The notes: generated by a model from the sequence alone, not told the origin. A stretch of 64,000 bases of DNA from Flavobacterium pectinovorum (GCF_900142715.1 NZ_FRBX01000004.1:1-64000); one strand, 5' to 3'. Positions 9,188-23,007 are shown, numbered from the stretch's first letter. A program made the numbers and translations.

Positions 9188-10006
9188 ATGAATAACCAAA
9201 TTCGGACATATCGATTAGCGCAGGATTACGGATACCAAATTGATTCTTCAAGGCCAGTTATTGGCTATAGTGAAATGGTAACCAATGAAATATGTATCTC
9301 GCATTCACATCCCAGAGGCCAGCTTATTTATGCTACACGTGGTGTAATGAATGTTGTAGTAGGCAATAATATCTGGGTTGTGAATCCGTTGCAAGGCTTG
9401 TGGCTGCCGGGTGGTGTAGAACATCAGGTTACCTTTCAAAAAGACGTTAATTATTACAGCGTTTTTATTGATCCGTCGGCAATGAAAGGCTTACCCATAA
9501 ACAGTTTTTCCTTTGATATTCCGATGTTCCTTAAACAGTTGATTTTTAAAATTATTTCTTTTGGAACGAATGGAAATCTTACCCCTTCGCAAAGAAGAAT
9601 CAGCGATGTTTTTCTGGATGAATTAGCATTAATTGAACCAAGTGCCACTTTTTTGCCAACAACCAATCATGAAAGATTACAAAAAGTAGTCGAGCTTTTA
9701 CTGAACGATGTAGCGAGTAAAAACACGATTGATTATTATGCCGAAATCTCGTTTATGAGCACCAGAACTTTATCCCGATTATTTATTAAAGAATTGGGAA
9801 TGAACTTTAGTGACTGGCGAACCCGATTAAAATTATTAGAAGCCATAAAACGTTTAGGGGAAAAACAATCCATAAAAGAAATAGCCTTCAATTTGGGTTA
9901 TGAAACTACAAGCGCTTTTATTTATATGTTTAAAAAGCATTTAGGGAAAACACCTTCCAATTACATTTTAGAAGATCAAAACGATTCTGATAAATTATCG
10001 GCTTAA
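9188..10006 (+). CDS. AraC-family transcriptional regulator with N-terminal cupin domain
   Basis: The 272-residue protein has a cupin-like sensor domain (residues about 30-110, with HSHPRGQLIY and WLPGGVEHQV) and a C-terminal pair of helix-turn-helix motifs. The latter includes MSTRTLSRLFIKELGMNF and IAFNLGYETTSAFIYMFKKH ahead of the usual LGKTPSNY ending. It is divergent from the fsr-like exporter, so it probably regulates that gene. Control of the PUL operators is possible but less likely, as its own promoter lacks the ACAGGA repeat. The next in-frame Met is residue 30, inside the cupin region, so 9188 is the best start despite the overlapping promoter. Confidence 0.85.
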   Translation: MNNQIRTYRLAQDYGYQIDSSRPVIGYSEMVTNEICISHSHPRGQLIYATRGVMNVVVGNNIWVVNPLQGLWLPGGVEHQVTFQKDVNYYSVFIDPSAMKGLPINSFSFDIPMFLKQLIFKIISFGTNGNLTPSQRRISDVFLDELALIEPSATFLPTTNHERLQKVVELLLNDVASKNTIDYYAEISFMSTRTLSRLFIKELGMNFSDWRTRLKLLEAIKRLGEKQSIKEIAFNLGYETTSAFIYMFKKHLGKTPSNYILEDQNDSDKLSA

Positions 10007-10020
10007 ATCAGAATCCTAAA

Positions 10021-10203
10021 TCAGAACGCGGATAAAACGGATTCGCCATCGCGAAGACGCAGATTGAAACGGATTTTTTCTTCCGGTTCTCTTAATAGCT
10101 TTGTAAAAGTTAAAACTTTGACAAAGCTCGCAGGTTTGCTATAATTAAAATCTGTGTAAATCAGCGTCTTTACGAAGTAAATCCGTTTCATCAGCGTCCC
10201 AAA
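10021..10203. repeat. Intergenic inverted repeat (CGCGGAT/ATCCG family)
   Basis: The spacer behind the AraC gene carries an imperfect long inverted repeat: CGCGGATAAAACGGATT on the left and AATCCGTTTCATCAGCG on the right, with internal GCGAAGACGCAGATT / AATCAGCGTC partners. It is one of many copies in this window. The rest of the 354-bp gap holds an A+T-rich stretch and operator site B. Confidence 0.5.
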
Positions 10204-10297
10204 AAATTCCAACATCGTTTTTTTTAGTACTAAAAAAGTGATAACTGATAATTTTTCCCTTAAAAAATTATCAAAGATTACTGTTTGTTATGAAATA

Positions 10298-10343
10298 ACA
10301 GGACACTACAGGTTGGCAAATGTGGAAATAACACTTATCTTTA
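10298..10343 (+). promoter_or_regulatory. PUL operator/promoter site B
   Basis: ACAGGA (10298-10303) / ACAGGT (10308-10313), then 22 bp, then TATCTTTA (10336-10343) as the -7 box. The start codon at 10361 is only 17 bases after the -7 box, so the 5' UTR should be about 10-13 nt, far shorter than at sites A and C. Confidence 0.7.
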
Positions 10344-10360
10344 GCTCCAAAAAAAGATAA

Positions 10361-12547
10361 ATGCAAAGCCGATTTTCCATATTTAGATTTTTGTTTGTTT
10401 GTGTTATTTTATTTCCTGTGACTTTTTTGTTGGCTCAGGAAAAAACAAAAGAAGCGACATGGATCTGGTATCCAGGTGATTTTGAAGTTTTGTTAAGCAA
10501 TAAAATGCAGGTAAGACGTACAGAACGCGAAGCAGTATTTCCACCGCTTTGGCAATATTACAGTCCTTATGCTCTGGTAACTTTTCAAACAGAAGTAGAG
10601 ATTCCACAGCCAGACGAGGTAAAAATCTACACGGAAGGATCTTTTCAATTACTTTTAGATGGCGTTCAGGTTTACGGGCAGCCAAAATCATTAAAAATTC
10701 CTACCGGGAAACACAAAATTTCATTTAAAGTATACAATCAGGAAGTGCTGCCGGCTATTTATATTGATGGTAAATATGTTAAATCTGATGCATCCTGGAA
10801 AGTGACCAATGAAGATAAACTTTGGATTGATGAAACTGGAAAAGCACAACAATCAGGTACACCATGGATGCCTGTTGGTTCCTGGAATTTTAATTCACCA
10901 GAAAATAAACCTTCCGGATTTAAACTAACAACCAAACCTTTAAGCGCAAAAAAAACAGAAAAAATTGGAGCTGGTGAGTTGGTAGATTTTGGTAAAGAAA
11001 CTTTTGGTTATATTAAAATTCACGGTTTAAAAGGAAAAGGTAAAGTAGCACTTTATTATGGTGAATCTCGTGAAGAAGCACTGGATTCTGCCAAATGTGA
11101 AACACTAGACCATTTATCTTTTGATGGAAACCAGCCTAAAATCTACACACATGACGGGTCTAAAGCATTTCGCTATGTTCAGGTACAAGCAGATGCAACG
11201 ATAAAATATGATTCTATTTCGATGCTTTATGAATATTTGCCATTAGACTATCGTGGCGCATTCAAATCTTCAGACCAAGAATTAAATAAAATTTGGGATG
11301 TGTCGGCTTACACGATGCATTTAACAACTCGCGAATTTTTTATAGACGGGATTAAACGCGACCGTTGGGTTTGGTCTGGCGACGCTTATCAAAGTTATTT
11401 AATGAATTATTATTTATTCTTTGATTCGGCTTCGGTAGAAAGAACGCTGTTGGCACTGCGTGGTAAAGAACCTGTTACGGCTCATATAAATATCATAATG
11501 GATTATTCACTTTATTGGTTTGTGGGTGTTTACGATTACTATTTACACACTGGCGATACTAAATTCATCAAGACTTTTTATCCACGAATGAAATCGCTTA
11601 TGGAATTCTGCTTAAAAAGAAGAAACACAAACGGATTCCTGGAACCATTAGAAGGCGATTGGGTTTTTATTGATTGGGCAGACGGATTACCAAAAAAAGG
11701 AGAGGTTAGTTTTGAGCAAATGCTTTTAGCGAGAAGTTTAGAAGCCATGGCAGTTAGCGCTAAAATTGCAGGCGAAAATGAAGACCAAAAACAATATCAA
11801 AAATTAGCTGATGATTTAAAAACAAAATTATTTGATGTGTTTTGGGATAAGAAAGAAAACGTTATGAAGCATCAGCGTATAGATGGTAAAATGCAAAATA
11901 TTGTAACCAGATACGCTAATATGTTCGGTATTTTTTTCAATTATTTTAATGAAGAACAAAAACAAAGCATAAAAAAGAAGGTGCTGCTGAATGATAATGT
12001 TCTTAAAATCACAACACCCTACATGCGTTTTTACGAGTTGGAAGCATTGTGTGCTATGGGCGAACAAAATTATGTTCTAAAAGAAATGAAAGATTATTGG
12101 GGCGGAATGTTAAAAGAAGGCGCAACTTCTTTCTGGGAAGAATACAATCCAAATAAAAAAGGAACAGAACATTTAGCGATGTACGGACGCCCTTACGGGA
12201 AAAGTCTTTGCCATGCTTGGGGTTCTAGTCCGATTTATCTACTAGGAAAATATTATTTAGGCGTAAAACCAACTGCTCCAGGTTATGCCGAATATGAAAT
12301 CAAACCCAATTTAGGAGGTTTACAATGGATGGAAGGGAAAGTACCAACTCCAAACGGAGAAGTAGCATTATATTGCAGTACCAAAGAAATCAAAGTAAAA
12401 GCAGCGGAAGGCGAAGGGAAATTGATTTTTGAAAGTTCAGGCAAACCAAAGACAAATTCAGGAACAATTACAACATTGGCTAAAAATAAATATCAATTGA
12501 TTGTTCAGCCGAATGTGGAATATAAAGTGAGTTATAAAGCGATTTAA
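10361..12547 (+). CDS. GH78-like alpha-L-rhamnosidase, secreted
   Basis: The protein has 728 residues with a signal peptide (to about LLAQ, residue 26). An N-terminal beta-sandwich region precedes an (alpha/alpha)6 catalytic domain, with the acidic block DGIKRDRWVWSGD (D329, D334, D341). This is the counterpart of the D...E/D...D general-acid region of GH78. A C-terminal beta-domain follows (GVKPTAPGYAEYEIKP). It is shorter than the two other GH78 proteins here (916 and 920 residues), lacking their N-terminal Ig-like modules. It probably releases terminal alpha-L-rhamnose from pectin oligosaccharides in the periplasm. It is the first gene of unit B, directly behind site B. Confidence 0.75.
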   Translation: MQSRFSIFRFLFVCVILFPVTFLLAQEKTKEATWIWYPGDFEVLLSNKMQVRRTEREAVFPPLWQYYSPYALVTFQTEVEIPQPDEVKIYTEGSFQLLLDGVQVYGQPKSLKIPTGKHKISFKVYNQEVLPAIYIDGKYVKSDASWKVTNEDKLWIDETGKAQQSGTPWMPVGSWNFNSPENKPSGFKLTTKPLSAKKTEKIGAGELVDFGKETFGYIKIHGLKGKGKVALYYGESREEALDSAKCETLDHLSFDGNQPKIYTHDGSKAFRYVQVQADATIKYDSISMLYEYLPLDYRGAFKSSDQELNKIWDVSAYTMHLTTREFFIDGIKRDRWVWSGDAYQSYLMNYYLFFDSASVERTLLALRGKEPVTAHINIIMDYSLYWFVGVYDYYLHTGDTKFIKTFYPRMKSLMEFCLKRRNTNGFLEPLEGDWVFIDWADGLPKKGEVSFEQMLLARSLEAMAVSAKIAGENEDQKQYQKLADDLKTKLFDVFWDKKENVMKHQRIDGKMQNIVTRYANMFGIFFNYFNEEQKQSIKKKVLLNDNVLKITTPYMRFYELEALCAMGEQNYVLKEMKDYWGGMLKEGATSFWEEYNPNKKGTEHLAMYGRPYGKSLCHAWGSSPIYLLGKYYLGVKPTAPGYAEYEIKPNLGGLQWMEGKVPTPNGEVALYCSTKEIKVKAAEGEGKLIFESSGKPKTNSGTITTLAKNKYQLIVQPNVEYKVSYKAI

Positions 12548-12720
12548 GTTCTTAGTAATTAGTGCCTAGTCCTTAGTCCTTAGTGATTAGTTGTTAGTCC
12601 TTAGTTTGGAACGTCTAGTTTGTCATTCCGACTGAAAGGAGGAATCACACGCGTAACCACAAAGATTGTCGACTATTATTGCGGAATTTCTAGTGTGATT
12701 TCTCCCTTCGAAATGACAAA
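12548..12720. repeat. Two intergenic repeat types before the propeller gene
   Basis: 12548-12605 is a run of TTAGTCCTTAGT-like units. 12617-12720 is an inverted repeat with arms GTCATTCCGACTG...GGAATCACA and TGTGATTTCTCCC...GAAATGAC. An open frame crosses the second element, but the real gene start is at 12743. Confidence 0.55.
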
Positions 12721-12742
12721 AAGCAAAAAAATAAAAAAAACA

Positions 12743-14422
12743 ATGTTTTCAAAAAATACAAAATACAATTTAAAAGTAAAAACAGTTTTTCTACTGATGT
12801 TTTCAGTATGCTTTCAATTTTCAGCTTTGGCACAAAATTCAGGCTGGACACCATCTTCTTTTGAAATTGTAAAATCAAATTACAAAACATTCAAAACAAC
12901 ACAATATGCTCATGTTTTTTCAGGAAGCAAAAATAATATTGTTCGTTTAGCACCAGATTTACAGGGTTTACAAGGGATTCAACTTCCTTTGGAAAAATAT
13001 AAAAGCGGTACAAATACTCCTTTGCAGTTAAGGTTTAAAGAACCGGTGAAGGTTATAGTTGGTATTTTTCAGGAAAACAATTCAGAATATCTTCAGTCAA
13101 ATAAACTTGAAAATGCAAAATTGGTTTTAAAAAACGGATTGACCATTACAGGATTACCGTCGGTGAATGTATATGCGCTTTCATTCCCAAAAGGAAAACA
13201 AACAATAAACCCCGGAAATGGATTATTTGCAATCTTAGGAGTTATAAAAGATACTCAAAAATTAAGCTTTAGAAATGCTGAACTTCCAGACGGAAAACTT
13301 TGGAATCCAACTTTTATAGTTGAAGGATTTTCAGATGAAAAACCACTTTTCGAAATTATAGGCGGAGAAAACAAAGCTGTTGTAGATGAAGGAATGTCTG
13401 GAACAGAAGGAATTCAGGGAGGTTTTGAAGGCGGGCGCGTAGTAAAAGTTGGCGATACGTATCACATGTTTCCAACAGAAAGAGCCGGAGAAATAGGAGT
13501 TGATTATTATTACGATCGTGTAAAAACCCGAATTGGTCACTGGACAAGTAAAGACGCCATTCACTGGAAAAGAGAATCAACGATTTACCAGGCAAGCGGA
13601 ACTTACGCCATAACCGAAGATGATAACCCAATGAATGATCGCCGTGCCGCAATTTGGTCGTATATGCCGGTTTTTAACGAAAAGGTAAACAAATGGTACG
13701 GCTATTATTTAGCTTACACAGTTAGTAAAACCATAGAACCGAATCACTCTTTCGGAAGAATCTGGCGTTGTGAATCAACTATTGATGGAATTGACGGAAT
13801 TGGCGGCCCGTACAAAGATATGGGAATCATCATGGAACCAGGTTTAGATTCTGAACCTTGGGAAGGACGTCAAGGCGTAGCTTCTTTTTTTCCATATAAA
13901 GTAGGAGACAAATATTTTGGATTTTACAGCGGAGCATATCCTTTTAATTCATGGGCCGATTATCCGAAGAAAACCGGAAAAGGCTGGTTTGTGGCTTTAG
14001 CCGAATCCAAAAGTTTAGAAGGTCCGTGGTCAAGAATAAAAGACGGCAGCAATCCAATCAAAACAATACATCCGTTTTTTGTAGAAAATCCAATTGTGAG
14101 TCAGTTGCCAAACGGTTTGTATATCGCTGTTTTTGATGGAGGCCCGGACGGCTGGGGGCATCATTTACCAAATATGATGGCGTATTCATTATCCAAAGAT
14201 GGAAAAAACTGGGGTGAAGCAAGATATCTTCCCATAGAAACAAAAGTCGATAAATGGTGGGATATCATGAGAACACCACTTTGCCTAATCCCCGAAGGAA
14301 ATGACGTTTATACAATTGTTTACGCCGCGATAGATCTAAAAAAGAGATTTCACCCAATGGGAATGGTAAAAGTAAAATTAAACAAAGAAGTAATGGAATC
14401 TCGATTGAAAGAGTTGAAATAA
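12743..14422 (+). CDS. Secreted five-bladed beta-propeller protein, glycosidase-like, uncharacterised
   Basis: The start at 12743 gives 559 residues with a clear signal peptide (K-rich, then FLLMFSVCFQFSALAQ). The in-frame upstream extension to 12620 only translates a repeat. An N-terminal domain of about 190 residues precedes a propeller with blade motifs such as GGRVVKVGDTYHMF, IGHWTSKDAIHWKR and MAYSLSKDGKNWGEARYLP. These resemble the GH43/GH130 superfamily, but I cannot place it in a named family. GH137 (five-bladed beta-L-arabinofuranosidase of RG-II degradation) is one fold-level alternative. It sits in unit B among rhamnosidases and a GH2 enzyme, so action on a pectin side chain is likely. 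Confidence 0.6.
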   Translation: MFSKNTKYNLKVKTVFLLMFSVCFQFSALAQNSGWTPSSFEIVKSNYKTFKTTQYAHVFSGSKNNIVRLAPDLQGLQGIQLPLEKYKSGTNTPLQLRFKEPVKVIVGIFQENNSEYLQSNKLENAKLVLKNGLTITGLPSVNVYALSFPKGKQTINPGNGLFAILGVIKDTQKLSFRNAELPDGKLWNPTFIVEGFSDEKPLFEIIGGENKAVVDEGMSGTEGIQGGFEGGRVVKVGDTYHMFPTERAGEIGVDYYYDRVKTRIGHWTSKDAIHWKRESTIYQASGTYAITEDDNPMNDRRAAIWSYMPVFNEKVNKWYGYYLAYTVSKTIEPNHSFGRIWRCESTIDGIDGIGGPYKDMGIIMEPGLDSEPWEGRQGVASFFPYKVGDKYFGFYSGAYPFNSWADYPKKTGKGWFVALAESKSLEGPWSRIKDGSNPIKTIHPFFVENPIVSQLPNGLYIAVFDGGPDGWGHHLPNMMAYSLSKDGKNWGEARYLPIETKVDKWWDIMRTPLCLIPEGNDVYTIVYAAIDLKKRFHPMGMVKVKLNKEVMESRLKELK

Positions 14423-14423
14423 T

Positions 14424-14575
14424 AGCCCACAGATTGTACGGATTAAACGGATTTACGCAGATTATTTTATTTAAAAATATGTGTTAATCTGCCGAAATCA
14501 TTTTAAATCTGCGTGAAACAAAAATAGAATCAGTGTAAATCTGTTTAATCCGCGTCATCCGCGTGCCATAAACAC
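14424..14575. repeat. Intergenic inverted repeat (CGGATTAAACGGATT family)
   Basis: The left arm CCCACAGATTGTACGGATTAA and the right arm TTTAATCCGCGTCATCCGCG are imperfect inverses around AAATCTGC-type inner partners. This is the most common spacer repeat of the window. Confidence 0.5.
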
Positions 14576-14586
14576 ACATTAAGAAA

Positions 14587-18995
<4,409 letters not shown>

Positions 18996-19007
18996 TTCGC
19001 AACGTTA

Positions 19008-19038
19008 GACCTGACAGGTTTTTAAAACCTGTCAGGTC
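19008..19038. terminator. GACCTGACAGG hairpin behind the GH2 gene
   Basis: GACCTGACAGGTTT pairs with AAACCTGTCAGGTC in a 31-nt palindrome, 13 bases after the GH2 stop. An identical 31-mer follows the GH95 gene (58659-58689). It could act as a terminator, processing site or 3' stabiliser. Confidence 0.5.
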
Positions 19039-19121
19039 TTCGTAGATAAATAAAATTAAAGGTTGACATCTCGACGAAGGAGAGATCACATCCCGAGACT
19101 TCGGGAAAGAAATCACACTCA

Positions 19122-19475
19122 CATGTCGGCAAAGATTAGAGATTTAATATCAAATATAGCCCGAGGTTTCAACCTCGGGAAACGTATTGTGAAATCACGT
19201 TACGTCCCAATGGTTGAAACCATTGGCTATGTTTGTAATGACAAATTAAACCCGACAGGTTTTAAATTAGAGATTAAAGATAATGTTTGTCATTTCGATC
19301 CCGAGGCTTCGAGAGAAATCAAACTCGCATGTCAGCAACGATTAGAAATTTAATATCAAACATAGCCCGAGGTTTCAACCTCGGGAAACGTATTGTGAAA
19401 TCACGTTACGTCTCAATGGTTGAAACCATTGGCTATGTTTTTGTAATGAAAAATTTAAACCCGACAGGTTTTTAA
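19122..19475. repeat. 206-bp tandem duplication carrying two BIME-like elements
   Basis: The segment beginning CATGTCGGCAAAGATTAGA at 19122 recurs at 19328 with few changes, giving a 206-bp period. Each unit holds one two-hairpin element (19153-19233 and 19359-19439) with CCCGAGGTTTCAACCTCGGG and a CAATGGTTGAAACCATTG hairpin. The open frames crossing it are near-identical to each other only because the DNA is duplicated. With the flanking hairpins, this accounts for the 523-bp gap 18996-19518; no operator-type ACAGGA repeat was seen in it. Confidence 0.7.
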
Positions 19476-19489
19476 AACCTGTCGGGTTT
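19457..19489. terminator. AAACCCGACAGG hairpin before the GH106 gene
   Basis: A perfect palindrome, AAACCCGACAGG...CCTGTCGGGTTT, 29 bp before the GH106 start. The same hairpin is found at 49721-49753. It may end the transcript from the upstream genes or only act as an RNA-end stabiliser within a longer operon. Confidence 0.45.
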
Positions 19490-19518
19490 AAACATAACGA
19501 ATAGAAAAAGCAGTAATA

Positions 19519-22500
19519 ATGTTTCAAAAAAAGCATCTCTTTTTAATGTTATTTCTTGTGGGAATTCTTTCCGCACAGGAAATTCATAAAAAAGAAACAA
19601 CTCAGTTTCAGCCCACAATCGAATCCTCAAAACCCTGGGTATATTGGTATTGGATGAAATCAGCTTATTCTAAAGTGGGAATTACAGCAGATTTAGAAGC
19701 TATGAAACAGGCTGGAATTGCAGGTGCTTATTTAATGACGATTAAAGGTCCGGCAAATCCGCCATTAATCGATCCGCCAGTTTTGCAATTGACACCGGAA
19801 TTTTGGGATATGATTCATTGGGCTTTTCAAGAAGCAAATAGGTTAGGACTAAAAATGGCTTTTCACGGAGCCGATGGTTTTGCCGTTGCAGGCGGCCCAT
19901 GGATTACGCCAGAAATGTCAATGCAAAAAGTAGTTTGGTCAATATCAGAAATTGAAGGAGGGAAATCGATTAATACAAAATTACCAGTTTCAGAACATTA
20001 CAAAGACTATTATAAAGACATTGCGACTTTTGCAATTCCCGTAAAAGAATACCAAACCAATTCGCAAATTCAATTACCAAAAGTTACCACTTCAAATAAT
20101 ACCAATGCTTCGTTTTTAGCTGATCCTAAAAAAGATGATAACTTTAAATTTGCCGAAAAAGGTTGGATTCAATATGAATTTGAAAAACCTTTTACCTGCA
20201 AATCCCTTGTAATTGAAACCAAAGGAAGAGATTTTCAGGCACAGCGTTTAATCGTTGCCGTAAGTGATGACGGAATTCATTTTAAATTTCACGAAAGAAT
20301 GGTTGCGCCGCGTCACGGATGGCAAGACATGGATTTCGCTCACACACATACAATTGCACCCGTTACGGCAAAATATTTCAGATTTGTTTATGATCCTGTT
20401 GGAACAGAACCCGGCGCCGAAGATTTGGATTTTGCGAAATGGAAACAAAATTTAAAAGTGAGTAAAATTACACTTTCAAATCAGGCATTGATTGATAATT
20501 TCGAAGGAAAATCTGGAGCAGTTTGGCGTTTGAGTCCGGAAACTTCTGCAAAACAAATTCCAAATTCGGAGTCTTTCAAAAAATCTGAAATTATCAATAT
20601 TTCAAATTTAGTTGATGCGAACGGAAATTTGAACTGGAAAGCACCAAAAGGAAAATGGAAGATTATCCGAATGGGACATACTTCTACCGGACATGAAAAT
20701 GCAACGGGTGGAGCGGGAAAAGGTTTAGAGGTTGATAAATTTAATCCCGAATTAATTCGTTTTCAACTCGATCATTGGTTTGGCGAAATGCTTCGCACCG
20801 TTGGTCCGGAATTGTCTTCTAAGGTTTTAGAAATTTTGCATTTTGATAGTTGGGAATGCGGAAGCCAAAACTGGTCTTCGGTTTTTCAGGCCGAATTTCA
20901 AAAGAGACGCGGTTATAATTTGGTAGATTATTTGCCTGTAATGGCGGGAATTCCAATAGAAAGTGCTGATGTTTCAGAGAAAGTTTTATACGATGTTCGC
21001 AAAACCATTGCCGAATTGGTTGCCGATAATTTCTACGGAACTGTAGCTCAAATTGCCAAAGAAAACAACGTAAAATTAAGTTCAGAAAATGTTGCGCCTG
21101 TAGTAACAAGCGACGCATTATTGCATTTTAAATATGTCGATTATCCGAGTGGCGAATTTTGGCTGAAAAGTCCAACACACGATAAACCTTTTGATATGAT
21201 CGATGCCATTTCCGGCGGACATATTTATGGAAAAGATATTATTCAGGCCGAATCTTTTACGGCTTTACGAATGGATTGGGACGAGCATCCGGGAAATTTA
21301 AAAACGCTGGCAGACCGAAATTATGCTTTAGGAATAAACCGATTGTTTTATCACGTTTTTGTTCATAATCCGTGGACAGACAGAAAACCTGGAATGACTC
21401 TGGATGATATCGGAACTTTTTTTCAACGAGATCAAACGTGGTGGAAACCAGGAAAAGCGTGGTTTGAGTATTGTCAAAGAGTACAATTTCAATTACAAAA
21501 AGGAAAACCGGTGATTGATTTAGCAGTTTTTATTGGAGAAGATTTTCCTTCACGCTCTTTTGTGCCGGATCGTTTAGTGCCTTTTATTCCGAATGTTTTC
21601 GGAAAAGAAAGACTCGAAAGCGAAAAAATACGCTTAGAAAATGAAGGTCAGCCAACAGCAAAAATGCCGAAAGAAGTTACGTATTCTAAAAATATTACGG
21701 ATTTATCACAATGGGTAAATCCGTTAAACGGGTATCAATACGATTCGTTTAATGCCGATGTTTTAATCAACAATGCCAAAGTTGTAAACGGAAAAATCTC
21801 TTTTGGTGGCGGAATTGAATATGGAGCTTTATTGTTTCCGGGAAGTCATAAAATGGCACCGAACAAAATGATTTCTTTGGCTTCAGCCGAAAAAATATTG
21901 CAATTGGTAAAAGATGGAGCAACAATTTTTATTGATGAAAAACCAGATTTGCAACCAGAAATGCATTCTGATGAAGATCATAAAAAATGGCAGAATATAA
22001 TTGATGAAATCTGGATAAACAACTCGAATTCATCTTCATGGAAAATCGGAAAAGGAACCATTATTAAATTACCTTATTTAGGAAATGATTTTGCTTCAAT
22101 CGGAATCGAACAAGATCTTTATTTTCCGAAATTAAAAAGAAGCGAATCAGAAACCATTGCATGGACGCACAGAAAATCTCAAACTGAAGAAATCTATTTT
22201 CTATCGAATCAAAAAGCAGAAAAAAGAAGTTTTGAAGCGTCTTTTCGCTTAAGCGGAAAAACCCCTGAACTTTATAATCCTGTAACGGACAAAACAACAA
22301 TTTTAGCTGATTGGAAAATAGAAAACGGGAGAACAATTATTCCGATTGTATTAGATGCAAATGAATCTTGTTTTGTCATTTTTAAAGAAAATACAAAAGA
22401 AACTTCTTTAAATAAAAAGCAAAATTATCCTGAACTAGAAACGGTTCAAACCTTAGATGAAAATTGGGAATTACAATTTGATCCTGAATTTCACGGACCA

Positions 22501-22923
22501 AAAGAAATTGTAAAAACGAACAAACTTTTTGATTGGAGTACTTCAACAAATGATCAAATTAAATATTATTCTGGAACATCTGTTTATAAAAAAGAGTTCA
22601 TCTGGAAAGGGAAAACCAGCGAGAAATTCTGGCTTGATTTAGGAACAATTGCAAATATTGCTGAGATAACCATAAACGGAAAAGACTGCGGAACAATCTG
22701 GACGTTTCCATATAAAACAGATATTTCTGAAGCTTTAAAAAAAGGAAAAAACATGATAGAAATTAAAGTGACAAATACCTGGGCAAACCGATTAATTGGC
22801 GATGAAAAATTACCAAAAGAAGAAAGCTTAACCTGGACAACAGCGCCTTTTAGATTGCAGGAAGGAATATTATTAAAAGCCGGATTATTGGGGCCGGTTA
22901 CGATTGTAAAAGAAAAAAAATAA
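19519..22923 (+). CDS. GH106 family alpha-L-rhamnosidase-like enzyme, secreted
   Basis: 1134 residues with a signal peptide (FLMLFLVGILSAQ). The N-terminal barrel region opens PWVYWYWMKSAYSKVGITADLEAMKQAGIAG, split as WVYWYWMK and TADLEAMKQAGI, which is typical of GH106. It continues with KMAFHGADGFAVAGGPW. The C-terminal ~150 residues form a galactose-binding-like beta-sandwich (FWLDLGTIANIAEITING, GLLGPVTI). GH106 enzymes of Bacteroides remove L-rhamnose from RG-I and RG-II. Length and ending fit the family. It lies in unit B but behind a repeat-rich gap, so it may be transcribed partly on its own. Confidence 0.8.
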   Translation: MFQKKHLFLMLFLVGILSAQEIHKKETTQFQPTIESSKPWVYWYWMKSAYSKVGITADLEAMKQAGIAGAYLMTIKGPANPPLIDPPVLQLTPEFWDMIHWAFQEANRLGLKMAFHGADGFAVAGGPWITPEMSMQKVVWSISEIEGGKSINTKLPVSEHYKDYYKDIATFAIPVKEYQTNSQIQLPKVTTSNNTNASFLADPKKDDNFKFAEKGWIQYEFEKPFTCKSLVIETKGRDFQAQRLIVAVSDDGIHFKFHERMVAPRHGWQDMDFAHTHTIAPVTAKYFRFVYDPVGTEPGAEDLDFAKWKQNLKVSKITLSNQALIDNFEGKSGAVWRLSPETSAKQIPNSESFKKSEIINISNLVDANGNLNWKAPKGKWKIIRMGHTSTGHENATGGAGKGLEVDKFNPELIRFQLDHWFGEMLRTVGPELSSKVLEILHFDSWECGSQNWSSVFQAEFQKRRGYNLVDYLPVMAGIPIESADVSEKVLYDVRKTIAELVADNFYGTVAQIAKENNVKLSSENVAPVVTSDALLHFKYVDYPSGEFWLKSPTHDKPFDMIDAISGGHIYGKDIIQAESFTALRMDWDEHPGNLKTLADRNYALGINRLFYHVFVHNPWTDRKPGMTLDDIGTFFQRDQTWWKPGKAWFEYCQRVQFQLQKGKPVIDLAVFIGEDFPSRSFVPDRLVPFIPNVFGKERLESEKIRLENEGQPTAKMPKEVTYSKNITDLSQWVNPLNGYQYDSFNADVLINNAKVVNGKISFGGGIEYGALLFPGSHKMAPNKMISLASAEKILQLVKDGATIFIDEKPDLQPEMHSDEDHKKWQNIIDEIWINNSNSSSWKIGKGTIIKLPYLGNDFASIGIEQDLYFPKLKRSESETIAWTHRKSQTEEIYFLSNQKAEKRSFEASFRLSGKTPELYNPVTDKTTILADWKIENGRTIIPIVLDANESCFVIFKENTKETSLNKKQNYPELETVQTLDENWELQFDPEFHGPKEIVKTNKLFDWSTSTNDQIKYYSGTSVYKKEFIWKGKTSEKFWLDLGTIANIAEITINGKDCGTIWTFPYKTDISEALKKGKNMIEIKVTNTWANRLIGDEKLPKEESLTWTTAPFRLQEGILLKAGLLGPVTIVKEKK

Positions 22924-22933
22924 AAGAAAAATA

Positions 22934-22990
22934 GCCACGAATTCACGAATGATTGTGGATAAAGTATTTAAAAATTCGTGAATTCGTGGC
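22934..22990. repeat. Long inverted repeat, GCCACGAATTC family, copy 2
   Basis: The same perfect 17-bp stem as at 4854 (22934-22950 with 22974-22990), here with a 23-nt loop. It begins 11 bases after the GH106 stop and ends 17 bases before the esterase start. Confidence 0.7.
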
Positions 22991-23007
22991 GAAAAAAAAA
23001 GATTTAA

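Noticed and set aside
12620..12742. 41-codon N-terminal extension of the propeller protein
   Set aside because: It lies in an inverted repeat and would place the signal peptide internally; 12743 gives a normal signal peptide.
19122..19439. Possible CRISPR array, because of repeated palindromic units
   Set aside because: Only two units with a 206-bp period, no uniform short spacers, and no cas genes in the window.
19063..19475. Two overlapping small open frames with nearly the same protein sequence (ISNIARGFNLGKRIVKSRYV)
   Set aside because: They only translate the 206-bp tandem repeat with its palindromes. The similarity is at DNA level, there is no promoter or signal, and the frames read through hairpin elements.
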